Positions 35,559 through 44,501 are shown, counted from the first letter of the stretch. The stretch is DNA of 64,000 bases from Paracoccus tegillarcae (GCF_002847305.1 NZ_CP025408.1:3121001-3185000); one strand, 5' to 3'. The notes: generated from the sequence alone by a model not told the origin. Numbers and translations: made by a program.

Positions 35559-35587
35559 TTGACATCATTGCAAATGCAACGAATACT
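35559..35587 (+). promoter_or_regulatory. hmgA promoter with overlapping palindrome
   Basis: TTGACA (35559-35564) and AATACT (35582-35587) are separated by 17 bases, a good sigma-70 promoter. Between them lies TTGCAAATGCAA (35568-35579), an inverted repeat with 5-base arms. A repressor bound there would occlude RNA polymerase. Transcription should begin near 35594, about 42 bases before the hmgA ATG. Confidence 0.65.
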
Positions 35588-35635
35588 GTGTCCCGAAGCA
35601 GACAGTCCGGCAGCGTGGCCGGGCAGGGGGAAAAG

Positions 35636-36997
35636 ATGACCAGACATGACCTGCCGAATGGCATGATCCGGGCAACCGATGCGACCGGCACGACGCCGGG
35701 CTACATGCCGGGCTTTGGCAATGATTTCGAAACCGAGGCGCTGTCCGGTGCGCTGCCGCAGGGGATGAACAGCCCGCAGCGGGTGAACTATGGGCTTTAC
35801 GGCGAACAGCTGTCGGGAACCGCCTTTACCGCGCCCAGCCATCAGAACGAACGGACCTGGTGTTATCGCATCCGGCCATCGGTCAAGCATTCGGGACGCT
35901 ATCAGCCGGTTGATCTGCCTTATTGGAAAACCGCGCCGCATATCCCGCAAGGAGTGACCTCGCTTGGTCAGTACCGTTGGGACCCGGTGCCCCATACCGA
36001 TCAACCGCTGACATGGCTGACGGGGATGCGGACCATGACCACGGCGGGCGATGTGAACACGCAGGTGGGCATGTCCAGCCATATCTACCTGGTCACGGAA
36101 TCGATGGTCGACGCCTATTTCTACTCGGCCGACAGCGAATTGCTGATCGTCCCGCAAGAGGGCCGGCTGCGTTTTGCGACCGAACTGGGCGTCATCGACC
36201 TCGCGCCGCAGGAAATCGCCATCATTCCGCGTGGTCTGGTGTACCGCGTCGAGGTGCTGGAAGGTCCTTGCCGGGGCTTTGTCTGCGAGAATTACGGCCA
36301 GAAGTTCGAACTGCCGGGGCGCGGCCCGATCGGGGCCAATTGCATGGCCAACCGGCGCGACTTCAAGACGCCTGTGGCCGCATTCGAGGACCGCGAGGTG
36401 CCGTCGACGCTGACCATCAAGTGGTGCGGCCAGTTTCATCAATGCGAGATCGGGCATTCGCCGCTGGATGTGGTCGCCTGGCATGGCAATTACGCACCGG
36501 TGAAATACGATCTGGAGACCTATTGCCCGGTCGGCTCGATCCTGTTCGATCACCCCGATCCCTCGATCTTTACCGTGCTGACCGCGCCCTCGGGCGTCGA
36601 AGGCACGGCGAATATCGACTTTGTGCTGTTCCGCGAGCGCTGGATGGTGATGGAAGACACCTTCCGCCCGCCCTGGTACCACAAGAACGTCATGTCCGAG
36701 ATGATGGGCAATATCTATGGCCAGTATGACGCCAAGCCGCAGGGCTTTGTGCCTGGCGGGATGAGCCTGCATAACATGATGCTGCCCCATGGACCGGATC
36801 GCGAGGCGTTCGAAAAGGCATCGACTGCCGATCTTGGGCCCGAAAAGCTGGACAATACCATGTCCTTCATGTTCGAGACCCGCTTTCCCCAGCACCTGAC
36901 GGAATTCGCCGGGCGCGAGGCGCCTTTGCAGGACGATTATGTCACCTGCTGGGACGGGATCGAGAAGAAATTCGACGGTACGCCGGGGTTGAAATGA
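35636..36997 (+). CDS. hmgA: Homogentisate 1,2-dioxygenase
   Basis: Opens the aromatic ring of homogentisate to give 4-maleylacetoacetate using Fe(II). The 453-residue protein is the usual length and shows [20 protein letters not shown] at the start, the conserved [16 protein letters not shown], and the metal-ligand region near residues 340-380 ([14 protein letters not shown] with His and Glu; a later His in [13 protein letters not shown]). The start is set by CAGGGGG before MTRHDLPNG; the longer frame runs back over marR. The intergenic repeat (copy 3) follows its stop. Confidence 0.97.
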   Translation: MTRHDLPNGMIRATDATGTTPGYMPGFGNDFETEALSGALPQGMNSPQRVNYGLYGEQLSGTAFTAPSHQNERTWCYRIRPSVKHSGRYQPVDLPYWKTAPHIPQGVTSLGQYRWDPVPHTDQPLTWLTGMRTMTTAGDVNTQVGMSSHIYLVTESMVDAYFYSADSELLIVPQEGRLRFATELGVIDLAPQEIAIIPRGLVYRVEVLEGPCRGFVCENYGQKFELPGRGPIGANCMANRRDFKTPVAAFEDREVPSTLTIKWCGQFHQCEIGHSPLDVVAWHGNYAPVKYDLETYCPVGSILFDHPDPSIFTVLTAPSGVEGTANIDFVLFRERWMVMEDTFRPPWYHKNVMSEMMGNIYGQYDAKPQGFVPGGMSLHNMMLPHGPDREAFEKASTADLGPEKLDNTMSFMFETRFPQHLTEFAGREAPLQDDYVTCWDGIEKKFDGTPGLK

Positions 36998-37002
36998 TGG
37001 AA

Positions 37003-37056
37003 GCCGGGGGCGCTTCGCCCCCCGGACCCCCCGAGGATATTTTGATGAAGAAGAAA
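37003..37056 (+). repeat. Conserved intergenic element, copy 3, supplies the fahA ribosome site
   Basis: A near-perfect hairpin (CCGGGGGCG at 37004-37012 with CGCCCCCCGG at 37016-37025, one bulged C) is followed by ACCCCCCGA and the core GGATATTT-TGA-TGAAGAAGAAAGG. The AAAGGAG at its end doubles as the Shine-Dalgarno sequence of fahA. Copy 3 resembles copy 1 in having hairpin plus C-run. Confidence 0.75.
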
Positions 37057-37067
37057 GGAGCCGCGGC

Positions 37068-38309
37068 ATGTCGTTGATGCGGTCGTGGATTGAAAGCGCG
37101 AATTCGGCCAAGACGGATTTCCCGCTGAACAACTTGCCTTATGGCGTGTTCGATGACGGGCGTGGCGCGCGGATGGGTGTGGCCATTGGCGACATGATCC
37201 TTGATGTCGCGCGGGTCGATCACGGGCTGGATCATGCGCTGTTCGCGGCGCCCGAGTGGAATGCCGTCATGGCGGCGGGGCCGAAGGTCTGGGCGGCGCT
37301 GCGGGCGCGTTTGACCGAATTGCTGTCTGACGAGGCGCATCGTGATGCCGTCGAGCCGCACCTGATCGAGGTGGCGAGCGCGCGTTTGCTGATGCCGTTC
37401 AGGGTCAGCGAATATACCGACTTTTACGCAGGCAAGAACCATGCCGTAAACGTCGGCACCATGTTCCGGGGCGCCGAGAACGCGCTGCCGCCGAACTGGT
37501 TGTCGATCCCGATCGGATATAATGGCCGGGCGTCCTCTGTCGTGGTTTCGGGCACGGATGTGATGCGGCCCTGGGGCCAGTTGAAGGGGCCTGATGAGGC
37601 ATTGCCGCGCTTTGCGCCTTCGGCCCGGTTCGATCTGGAACTGGAAATGGGGGCAATTGTCGGTCAGCCATCCGAGGGGATGGTGTCGGTGGCAGAAGCC
37701 GATCAGATGATCTTTGGCTATGTGCTGCTGAATGACTGGTCGGCGCGCGATATCCAGGCGTGGGAATATCAGCCGCTTGGGCCGTTCCAGGCCAAGGCGA
37801 CGGCGACGACCATCAGCCCCTGGATCGTGACCGCTGCCGCGTTGGAGCCGTTCCGAACCTCGACCCCTGAACGGGAACGGGACCTGCTGCCCTATCTGCG
37901 CGAGCCGTCACCGATGCTGTATGACATCGCGCTGGAGGTCGGGCTGACGCCAGAGGGCAGGCCCGAGACGGTGATCGCGCGGACCAATTACGCGCAGATG
38001 TATTATTCGGCGGCCCAGCAATTGACGCATCACGCGACAAGCGGCTGCCCCATGCGGGTTGGCGATCTGCTGGGATCGGGGACGATTTCGGGGTCGGAAA
38101 AGGACAGCCGTGGCTCGCTCTTGGAGTTGAGCTGGGGCGGAAAGGAACCGCTGGCGCTGGAAAGCGGTGAGACACGCAGTTTCCTCGAGGATGGCGATCG
38201 TCTGACCTTGCGGGGTGCCGCCGAGGGTGACGGATATCGGGTTGGCTTTGGTGACTGCACCGGGGTGATACGTCCGGCGCGTGACCTGCCAAACTGGGCG
38301 AAGGAGTAA
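37068..38309 (+). CDS. fahA: Fumarylacetoacetase
   Basis: Hydrolyses 4-fumarylacetoacetate to fumarate and acetoacetate, the final pathway step. The 413-residue enzyme contains the catalytic and metal-binding region EYTDFYAGKNHAVNVG near residue 120-136, DLELEMGAIVG near residues 190-200, LLNDWSARDIQAWEYQPLGPF near 225-245, and GSGTISGSEKD near 340. AAAGGAG is 9 bases before the ATG. It follows hmgA by 70 bases, with the repeat element between. Confidence 0.97.
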   Translation: MSLMRSWIESANSAKTDFPLNNLPYGVFDDGRGARMGVAIGDMILDVARVDHGLDHALFAAPEWNAVMAAGPKVWAALRARLTELLSDEAHRDAVEPHLIEVASARLLMPFRVSEYTDFYAGKNHAVNVGTMFRGAENALPPNWLSIPIGYNGRASSVVVSGTDVMRPWGQLKGPDEALPRFAPSARFDLELEMGAIVGQPSEGMVSVAEADQMIFGYVLLNDWSARDIQAWEYQPLGPFQAKATATTISPWIVTAAALEPFRTSTPERERDLLPYLREPSPMLYDIALEVGLTPEGRPETVIARTNYAQMYYSAAQQLTHHATSGCPMRVGDLLGSGTISGSEKDSRGSLLELSWGGKEPLALESGETRSFLEDGDRLTLRGAAEGDGYRVGFGDCTGVIRPARDLPNWAKE

Positions 38310-38313
38310 CAAC

Positions 38314-39264
38314 ATGGCCAAGGCATTCGCGTCGCAAGGCGACATGGAAGAAAAGACGATCAGCTTTACGCAAGTGGGCGAGGGGCTCTACGCCTTTACC
38401 GCCGAGGGGGATCCGAATACCGGCGTGATCATCGGCGACGACAGCGTCATGATCGTCGAGGCGCAGGCGACCCCGCGTCTGGCGCGCAAGGTCATCGACT
38501 GTGTGCGCGGCGTCACCGACAAGCCGATCAGCCATCTGGTGCTGACGCATTATCATGCTGTGCGCGTGCTGGGCGCCAGCGCCTATGGTGCACGCGAAGT
38601 GATCATGTCCGACACCGCCGCCGCCATGGTCGAAGAACGCGGGCAAGAGGACTGGGACAGCGAATTCGGCCGTTTCCCGCGTTTGTTCCAGGGGCATGAG
38701 GAAATTCCCGGTCTGACCCGCCCGACGACGACATTCAGCGACCGGATGACGGTTTATCTGGGCCGCCGCCGCGTTGATATCATGCATCTGGGCCGTGCTC
38801 ATACCGCCGGCGATGCCGTCGTCTGGGTGCCCGATCAAGAGGTGATGTTCACCGGCGATATCGTTGAATATCACAGCGCATGTTACTGTGGTGACGGGCA
38901 TTTCGGCGATTGGTCCGAAACGCTTGCCAATATCGCAGCCTATGAGCCCAAATCCATCGCGCCGGGGCGCGGCGATGCGCTGGTCGGCGAAGAGATGGTG
39001 GCAGACGCCATCGCCAATACCGCAGATTTCGTTGACAGCAGCTACAAGCCGGTGGCCCGCGTCGTCGCGCGCGGTGGCAGCCTGAAAGAGGCGTGGGATG
39101 CTGTGCGCGAAGCCTGCGATCCGAAGTTCGCCGATTACGCCATCTACGAGCATTGCCTGCCGTTCAATGTCGCCCGTGCCTATGACGAGGCGCGCGGGAT
39201 CGACACGCCACGGATCTGGACCGCCGATCGCGACCGCCAGATGTGGGACGATCTGCAGGGCTGA
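38314..39264 (+). CDS. MBL-fold protein with a degenerate metal site
   Basis: The 316-residue protein is a metallo-beta-lactamase-fold hydrolase relative (GVIIGDDSVMIVEAQ; LTHYHAVR near residue 73-80; HLGRAHTAGDAVVW near 160; FTGDIVEYHSA near 180; APGRGDALVG near 218). The usual H-x-H-x-D-H is HYHAVR, so the Asp and third His are lost, and the late H (PGHG) is R (PGRG). The His in RAHTAGD and the Asp in FTGD remain, so one metal site could survive. It sits 4 bases after fahA, with GGAG upstream. Its job is unknown; a hydrolase for a lactone or ester in this pathway is possible. Confidence 0.85.
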   Translation: MAKAFASQGDMEEKTISFTQVGEGLYAFTAEGDPNTGVIIGDDSVMIVEAQATPRLARKVIDCVRGVTDKPISHLVLTHYHAVRVLGASAYGAREVIMSDTAAAMVEERGQEDWDSEFGRFPRLFQGHEEIPGLTRPTTTFSDRMTVYLGRRRVDIMHLGRAHTAGDAVVWVPDQEVMFTGDIVEYHSACYCGDGHFGDWSETLANIAAYEPKSIAPGRGDALVGEEMVADAIANTADFVDSSYKPVARVVARGGSLKEAWDAVREACDPKFADYAIYEHCLPFNVARAYDEARGIDTPRIWTADRDRQMWDDLQG

Positions 39265-39301
39265 ACGCAGGACTTGGCGCGCAAACGAGGGAGGAGGCGG
39301 C

Positions 39302-40927
39302 GTGTTGGACGACCGTTATAAACTGGCTTTCAGGCTGTATCCGTATGAACGGAGCTCCGATCAGGATGCAGCGGAACCCGTGCGTCATCCGGTCGTCATC
39401 ATGGGTGGCGGGCCGATCGGCATGGCGCTGGCGCTGGATCTGGGGTTGCAGGGCAAACCGGTTCTGGTGCTCGACGACCACGAAGGCGTGGGTCGCGGCA
39501 GCCGCGCAATCTGCTTTGCCAAGCGCACGCTGGAAATTGCGGATCGCTATGGCTGCGGCCAGCCGATGCTGGACAAGGGCGTGCAGTGGAATGTGGGGCG
39601 TGTGCTGCACCGCGATAGCCAGGTCTTTGAATTCAACCTGCTGCCCGAGGACGGTCACCAATACCCGGCCTTCATCAATCTGGGGCAGCCTGATTTCGAG
39701 CGCTTTATCGTTGAACGGATCCGCGTGGCGCAAGCCGAGGGCGCGCCGATCGAAATTCGCGGCAAGAACCGGGTAGCAGCCGTCACCGCGGCTGCAGATC
39801 ATGTGACCCTGGACCTTGAGACGCCCGATGGTCCCTATCAGCTGAAAGCCGATTGGCTGGTGGGCTGCGATGGTGCGAGTTCGCCTTTGCGCGGGATGCT
39901 GGGGCTGGGATTTGAAGGGCGCGTGTTTCAGGACAGTTTCCTGATCGCCGATATCCGGATGCAGGCCGATTTCCCGACCGAGCGCCGGTTCTGGTTCGAG
40001 CCATCGTTCAAATCCTCGGGCGCCTCGGCCTTGTTGCACAAACAGCCCGATGGCGTCTGGCGGATCGACTTTCAGATCGGTTGGGACGTGGACCGCGACG
40101 AAGAGCGCAAGGAAGAAAATGTCCGCGCGCGGCTGGACGCGATGCTTGGTCCCGATGTCAGCTATGAGATCGTCTGGTCTTCGATCTATACCTTCCAATG
40201 CCGCCGGATGGATAAATTCCGCCATGGCCGGGTGATATTCGCCGGCGATTCGGCGCATCAGGTGTCGCCCTTTGGCGCACGCGGGGCCAATTCGGGTCTG
40301 CAGGATGTGGACAATCTGGGCTGGAAGCTGGGGCTTGTGCTGGACGGATATGCGCCTGATGCCCTGCTCGACAGTTATTGTGACGAGCGTCGTCACGCGG
40401 CGGATGAGAACATCCTGAATTCGACACGTGCGACCGATTTCATCACGCCGAAATCATCGGCCAGCCAACTGTTCCGCAATGCGGTGCTGGACCTTGCACG
40501 CGATCACGATTTTGCCCGGCCGCTGGTCAATTCCGGTCGGTTGTCGGTGCCCTGCACCTATGACGGCTTGCCGCTGATTGGTCCCGATGCACTGCCCGGT
40601 GGTCCGGCGCGCACGCGGCCCGGCAGTGCCTGCCCGGATGCGCCGCTGGATGGCGGCTATCTGCTGCCGCGCCTTGGCAACGGGTTCACCATCCTCGCCA
40701 TCAACGCCGATGCACCGCAGGATCTGACCGAAGATGGCGTCACGGCGACGCGCGTCGCGCTGACAACCTCTGGCGCGGTCGCGAATGGCCTGACCGAGCG
40801 CTATCTGGGGCAGGCGGAACAGGCGGTTTATCTGATCCGCCCTGACCAGCATGTCGCCGCCCGCTGGGATCGTTTCGACGAGACCGCGCTGCGAGCGGCG
40901 CTGCGGCAGGCCTGCGGAAGGGGATAA
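39302..40927 (+). CDS. FAD-dependent aromatic hydroxylase (MhpA/UbiH-type)
   Basis: A class A flavoprotein monooxygenase of 541 residues. The Rossmann FAD-binding motif GGGPIGMALALDLGLQGKPVLVLDD starts near residue 36 (read here in parts: GGGPIGMALALD). The DG motif is VGCDGASSPLRGMLGL, near residue 191, and the GD motif is GRVIFAGDSAHQVSPFGARG, near 311. A C-terminal thioredoxin-like domain follows, as in MhpA and PheA phenol hydroxylases. The start is a GTG after GGGAGGAGG. In this cluster its product is expected to be homogentisate or a close analogue, for example from 3- or 4-hydroxyphenylacetate. That is inference. Confidence 0.88.
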   Translation: MLDDRYKLAFRLYPYERSSDQDAAEPVRHPVVIMGGGPIGMALALDLGLQGKPVLVLDDHEGVGRGSRAICFAKRTLEIADRYGCGQPMLDKGVQWNVGRVLHRDSQVFEFNLLPEDGHQYPAFINLGQPDFERFIVERIRVAQAEGAPIEIRGKNRVAAVTAAADHVTLDLETPDGPYQLKADWLVGCDGASSPLRGMLGLGFEGRVFQDSFLIADIRMQADFPTERRFWFEPSFKSSGASALLHKQPDGVWRIDFQIGWDVDRDEERKEENVRARLDAMLGPDVSYEIVWSSIYTFQCRRMDKFRHGRVIFAGDSAHQVSPFGARGANSGLQDVDNLGWKLGLVLDGYAPDALLDSYCDERRHAADENILNSTRATDFITPKSSASQLFRNAVLDLARDHDFARPLVNSGRLSVPCTYDGLPLIGPDALPGGPARTRPGSACPDAPLDGGYLLPRLGNGFTILAINADAPQDLTEDGVTATRVALTTSGAVANGLTERYLGQAEQAVYLIRPDQHVAARWDRFDETALRAALRQACGRG

Positions 40928-40931
40928 GCGA

Positions 40932-41144
40932 ATGACCACTCTCAATACCAAACCTAACATCAACGATCCGGACGGCTTTTACGCCGAACTGATCGCCGTC
41001 CATGACGGCCTGACGGATGACGAAAGTGCGGCACTGAATGCGCGGCTTATCCTGCTGCTTTCCAATCACATTGGTGATCGCGCCACACTGACAAAAGCAT
41101 TGACCGAGGCCAAAAAGGTCCGGCAAAACCGGGAGGAAACCTGA
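40932..41144 (+). CDS. DUF2783 protein
   Basis: A 70-residue soluble protein of the DUF2783 family. The motif INDPDGFYAELIAVHDGL..AALNARLILLLSNHIGD is the family core. The gene begins 4 bases after the flavoprotein stop. Members are commonly found beside flavin hydroxylases, so a small accessory or chaperone role is plausible. No catalytic residue is evident. Confidence 0.85.
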   Translation: MTTLNTKPNINDPDGFYAELIAVHDGLTDDESAALNARLILLLSNHIGDRATLTKALTEAKKVRQNREET

Positions 41145-41146
41145 CT

Positions 41147-42181
41147 ATGATCCACTTGAAAAACGCCCTTCGCGTCAGCCTTGCAGGGGCCACGGCGGCC
41201 ATCGCGTTGACGGCGGCTCCGGCCTTTGCCGAGACAGAACTGGTGATGTCCAGCTGGCTGCCGCCGCGCCATCCCATCGTTGTCAACGCGATGACACACT
41301 GGGCCGAGCAGGTCGAAGAGGTCACCGACGGGCGCGTCACCGTGCGCATTCTGGCCCGGCCTCTGGGTGAGCCGCCTGCGCATTTCGACATGGCGAAGGA
41401 CGGCGTGGCCGACATCACCTATGGCCTGCATTCCTTTACCACCGATGACAGGTTCACCCGCTCGCGCATTGGTCAGTTTTCCTTCATCGGCGATGATGCG
41501 GTCACCAGCTCGCAGGCGTTCTGGAACATCTATTCCGGCCCGCTGGAGGCGCAGCAGGAACATGAGGGCACCAAGCTGCTGGGCCTTTTTGTCCATGGCC
41601 CCGGTGTGCTGTGGAGCAATCAGCGTCAGGCCGAAACCAAGGACGACATTGCCGGTCAGAAGATCCGTGTTCCCGGCGGCTATATCGCTGATCTGATGTC
41701 GGATCTGGGCGCCGAGACCTTGTTCATGTCCTCGCCCGAGGTCTATGAAAAACTGTCGCGCGGCGTGATCGACGGGGTGACCTTCACCTACGAGGCGCTG
41801 ACGGCGTTCAATCTGACCGATGATCTGAAATTCGGCATGACGGTGCCGGGCGGGCTGTATAACACCACCTGGTTCCTGGTCATGAATGAGGCCAAGTGGG
41901 GCGAAATTTCGCCAGAAGATCAGGCGGCGATCGAAGGTATCTCGGGCGAGGCATTTGCCGAACTCGTGGGCACGGCCTGGAATGACGCCGATGCGGCCGC
42001 GATGGACAAGATCAGCGAAGCTGGCATCCAGATCGCGCCGGCGCCCGATGCCCTGCTGGAAGAGATCAAGACAGATGCGGAAAAGTACGAAAAGGCATGG
42101 GCCGATGCGATCGCAGAGGGCGGTTATGACGGCGCTGCCGCGCTGTCCGACCTGCGGGCTGCAACCGGCGTTTCGTTCTGA
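41147..42181 (+). CDS. TRAP substrate-binding protein of the aromatic cluster
   Basis: A 344-residue DctP-type periplasmic receptor, start MIHLKNALRVS with GGGAGGAAA upstream. Its signal peptide is long and hydrophobic (VSLAGATAAIALTAAPAFA, cut before ETELVMSS). It differs in detail from the first TRAP receptor: the opening TELVMSSWLPPRHP and RVPGGYIADLMSDLG are characteristic of receptors for larger or aromatic acids. The linked genes suggest a hydroxyphenylacetate- or aromatic-acid-like ligand; this is inference. Confidence 0.9.
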   Translation: MIHLKNALRVSLAGATAAIALTAAPAFAETELVMSSWLPPRHPIVVNAMTHWAEQVEEVTDGRVTVRILARPLGEPPAHFDMAKDGVADITYGLHSFTTDDRFTRSRIGQFSFIGDDAVTSSQAFWNIYSGPLEAQQEHEGTKLLGLFVHGPGVLWSNQRQAETKDDIAGQKIRVPGGYIADLMSDLGAETLFMSSPEVYEKLSRGVIDGVTFTYEALTAFNLTDDLKFGMTVPGGLYNTTWFLVMNEAKWGEISPEDQAAIEGISGEAFAELVGTAWNDADAAAMDKISEAGIQIAPAPDALLEEIKTDAEKYEKAWADAIAEGGYDGAAALSDLRAATGVSF

Positions 42182-42184
42182 TCC

Positions 42185-42730
42185 ATGGATCGCCCTGACA
42201 CAACAAACAATGCGCTGCCCCCTCGGTCGAGGGGGCAGACGTTACAGCGCTGGCTCGAGGCCTCTTTGGGCATCGCCGCCGGGCTGATCCTGATGGCGTT
42301 GGTGCTGATCACCTGCATCGACGTGATCGGGCGCTATATCTTGTCAGCGCCGCTGACCGGCGCGTTCGAGATGACCGAAATTCTGGTGGCCGCGCTGGTC
42401 TTTGCTGCGCTGCCACTGACAAGCGAGCGCAGTGAGCATGTCGAGGTCGATCTGCTGGCCTCGTTCATCGGCGAGGGCTTTGGGCGGCTGCTGACCCGGT
42501 TTGGCGGCCTGTTCTCTGCCGCGCTGCTGGCGACCTTTTCCTGGCGGCTTTGGATTTATGCCGTGCAGTTGCTGCATGACGGCGCGGTGACGAACGCGCT
42601 TGGCCTGTCGATGGCGCCGCTTGGGTTCTTTGCCAGCCTTTCCTGCCTGCTCAGCGCCGCGATCATGCTGTATCGCGCCTTTGTCCCATCGCTTACAGAC
42701 CCGGTGCCGGGCAAGGAGACCACCCCATGA
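42185..42730 (+). CDS. TRAP small permease (DctQ family), aromatic cluster
   Basis: The 181-residue protein has four predicted helices. Helix 1 is GIAAGLILMALVLITCIDVIGRYI; helix 2 is MTEILVAALVFAALPLTSERSEH with the usual EHVEVDLLA after it; helices 3 and 4 lie near LFSAALLATFSWRLWIYAV and LGFFASLSCLLSAAIMLYRAF. It starts 3 bases after the receptor gene and overlaps the large permease gene by 4 bases. It is shorter than the first TRAP small permease. Confidence 0.92.
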   Translation: MDRPDTTNNALPPRSRGQTLQRWLEASLGIAAGLILMALVLITCIDVIGRYILSAPLTGAFEMTEILVAALVFAALPLTSERSEHVEVDLLASFIGEGFGRLLTRFGGLFSAALLATFSWRLWIYAVQLLHDGAVTNALGLSMAPLGFFASLSCLLSAAIMLYRAFVPSLTDPVPGKETTP

Positions 42731-44043
42731 CAGAGTCGCTGATCGGCTTTGGCGTCCTGCTGTTTCTATTGTTGCTGCGGGTTCCCATCGCTTTTGCCAT
42801 GGCCGCCGTTGGCGGCATAGGCTTTGCCCTTTTGCGCGGCTGGCAGCCGGCATGGTCGATGACGGGCACAGTCGTCTTTGACACGGCGCTGTCCTACAGC
42901 CTGTCGGTCATTCCGCTGTTTATCTTCATGGGCAATGTCCTTGCTGCCTCGGGCGTGGCGCACGGCCTGTTCGCCGGTGCGAACCGTCTCTTTGGCCGCA
43001 CGCGCGGCGGTCTGGCGCTGGCCTCGGTCCTGTCTTGCGGTGCATTCTCGGCGGTTTGCGGATCGTCGCTGGCCACGGCAGCGACCATGTCCAAGGTCGC
43101 GATGCCCTCGATGCGGCGCTTTGGCTATGATGACCGGCTGGCCACGGGGTCCATCGCGGCAGGCGGTACCCTTGGCATCCTGATCCCGCCAAGCGTGATC
43201 CTGATCATCTATGGGCTGCTGACCGAGACCGATATCGCGAAGCTGTTCGTCGCAGGCGTGGTGCCCGGCATTCTTGGCATCCTACTCTATCTGGCGGCGG
43301 TCAAACTCGCGGTTGCGGTGAACCCTTCGCTGGCGCCTGAACGCGAAGACCGCGAACCGATGAGCCGCACGGACCGTATCGGCGTGATCTGCGTGCTGGG
43401 CCTGTTTCTGTTCATCATGGTGGGCATCTATGGAGATTTCTTCACGCCGACCGAGGCTGCGGGCATGGGCGCGGGTGCATCTATCCTGATCGCGGTGGGA
43501 ATGCGGATGATGAAATGGCAGGATTTCCGCGCTGCGGCTCTGGATACGATCCGGGCCACGGCGATGATTTTCGCGGTCATCATCGGCGCTGAACTGTTCA
43601 CCAATTTCATAAACTTCGCTGGCCTTCCTGATGCGTTGTCCAGCATCGTTCTGGATCACGAAATGCCGGTCTGGATGGTGATGGCTTTCATCATGCTGGT
43701 CTATCTGATCCTGGGCTGCGTGCTGGAAAGCCTGTCCATGGTGCTGCTGACCGTGCCGGTCTTTTATCCGCTGATGTATCAGTTGCCCTTCGAGAACGAG
43801 CTGCTTCAGAACCCTGAATATGCGCTGATCTGGTTCGCCATCGTCGTCGTCGTCGCGACCGAGATCAGTCTGATCACACCGCCGGTCGGGATGAATGTGT
43901 TCGTGCTCAAGGGTGTCTTGAAGGACGTGTCGCTGTCGACGGTTTTCCGCGGGGTGCTGCCCTTCTGGATCGCAGATATCGTGCGGCTGACATTGCTCTT
44001 GCTGGTGCCTTGGCTGTCGCTGTGGCTGGTGGGGTTGATGTGA
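42727..44043 (+). CDS. TRAP large permease (DctM family), aromatic cluster
   Basis: The 438-residue DctM-type protein contains LLLRVPIAFAMAAVGGIGF, LSCGAFSAVCGSSLATAATMSKVA near residue 97, GTLGILIPPSVILIIYG near 148, TPTEAAGMGAG near 240 and VATEISLITPPVGMNVFVLK near 375. Its ATG overlaps the small permease stop by 4 bases. The set receptor-small-large is complete and lies downstream of hmgA, fahA, MBL, hydroxylase and DUF2783, so it is probably co-expressed with them. Confidence 0.95.
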   Translation: MTESLIGFGVLLFLLLLRVPIAFAMAAVGGIGFALLRGWQPAWSMTGTVVFDTALSYSLSVIPLFIFMGNVLAASGVAHGLFAGANRLFGRTRGGLALASVLSCGAFSAVCGSSLATAATMSKVAMPSMRRFGYDDRLATGSIAAGGTLGILIPPSVILIIYGLLTETDIAKLFVAGVVPGILGILLYLAAVKLAVAVNPSLAPEREDREPMSRTDRIGVICVLGLFLFIMVGIYGDFFTPTEAAGMGAGASILIAVGMRMMKWQDFRAAALDTIRATAMIFAVIIGAELFTNFINFAGLPDALSSIVLDHEMPVWMVMAFIMLVYLILGCVLESLSMVLLTVPVFYPLMYQLPFENELLQNPEYALIWFAIVVVVATEISLITPPVGMNVFVLKGVLKDVSLSTVFRGVLPFWIADIVRLTLLLLVPWLSLWLVGLM

Positions 44044-44501
44044 TGCAGTTGGACGAGTTCTTTCCCTATCGTCTGGCCGTCGCCTCCGAGACGTTCTCGC
44101 GCAATCTGGCTGATGTTTATGTGAATGAATTCGGGCTCAACCGCGAAGAATGGCGGCTGCTGTTCCTGCTCGCACGGGCAGGGCGGCTGACATCCAGCGA
44201 TCTGGCGCGGCGGACGACACTGGACAAGGTCCAGGTCAGCCGCGCCTCTCAGAGGCTCGAGAAAAAGCGGCTGATCACCCGTGATGTGCCCATTCAGGAC
44301 CGACGGTTACGCGAATATACCTGCACCGAGGCGGGCAAACGCCTGTTCGACAAGGCCCTGCCCAGAGTGCGGGCAAGGGCCGAGGAAATGCTGTCGCATC
44401 TGTCCACGGCGGATCGTGCCGCGTTACAGCAGGGCGTGGCTGCACTGGCCGTCGCATTGGGCAAGGGCCAGGCCGCAGAGGCGGAGGATACCGACGGCTA
44501 G
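44043..44501 (+). CDS. Second MarR-family regulator of the aromatic cluster
   Basis: The 152-residue protein begins MQLDEFFPYRLAVASETFSRNLADV, matching the first MarR protein's [19 protein letters not shown], so the two regulators are paralogues. The wHTH core includes REEWRLLFLLARAGRLTSSDLARRTTLDKVQVSRASQRLEKKRLI. Its ATG shares a base with the large permease stop. The gene is at the far end of the cluster. It may sense the imported substrate while the first MarR senses the product. Confidence 0.9.
   Translation: MQLDEFFPYRLAVASETFSRNLADVYVNEFGLNREEWRLLFLLARAGRLTSSDLARRTTLDKVQVSRASQRLEKKRLITRDVPIQDRRLREYTCTEAGKRLFDKALPRVRARAEEMLSHLSTADRAALQQGVAALAVALGKGQAAEAEDTDG

Noticed and set aside
35489..37132. 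Minus-strand frame of 547 residues opposite hmgA
   Set aside because: hmgA fully explains this stretch; the antisense frame lacks recognisable motifs and spans the hmgA promoter and the repeat element.
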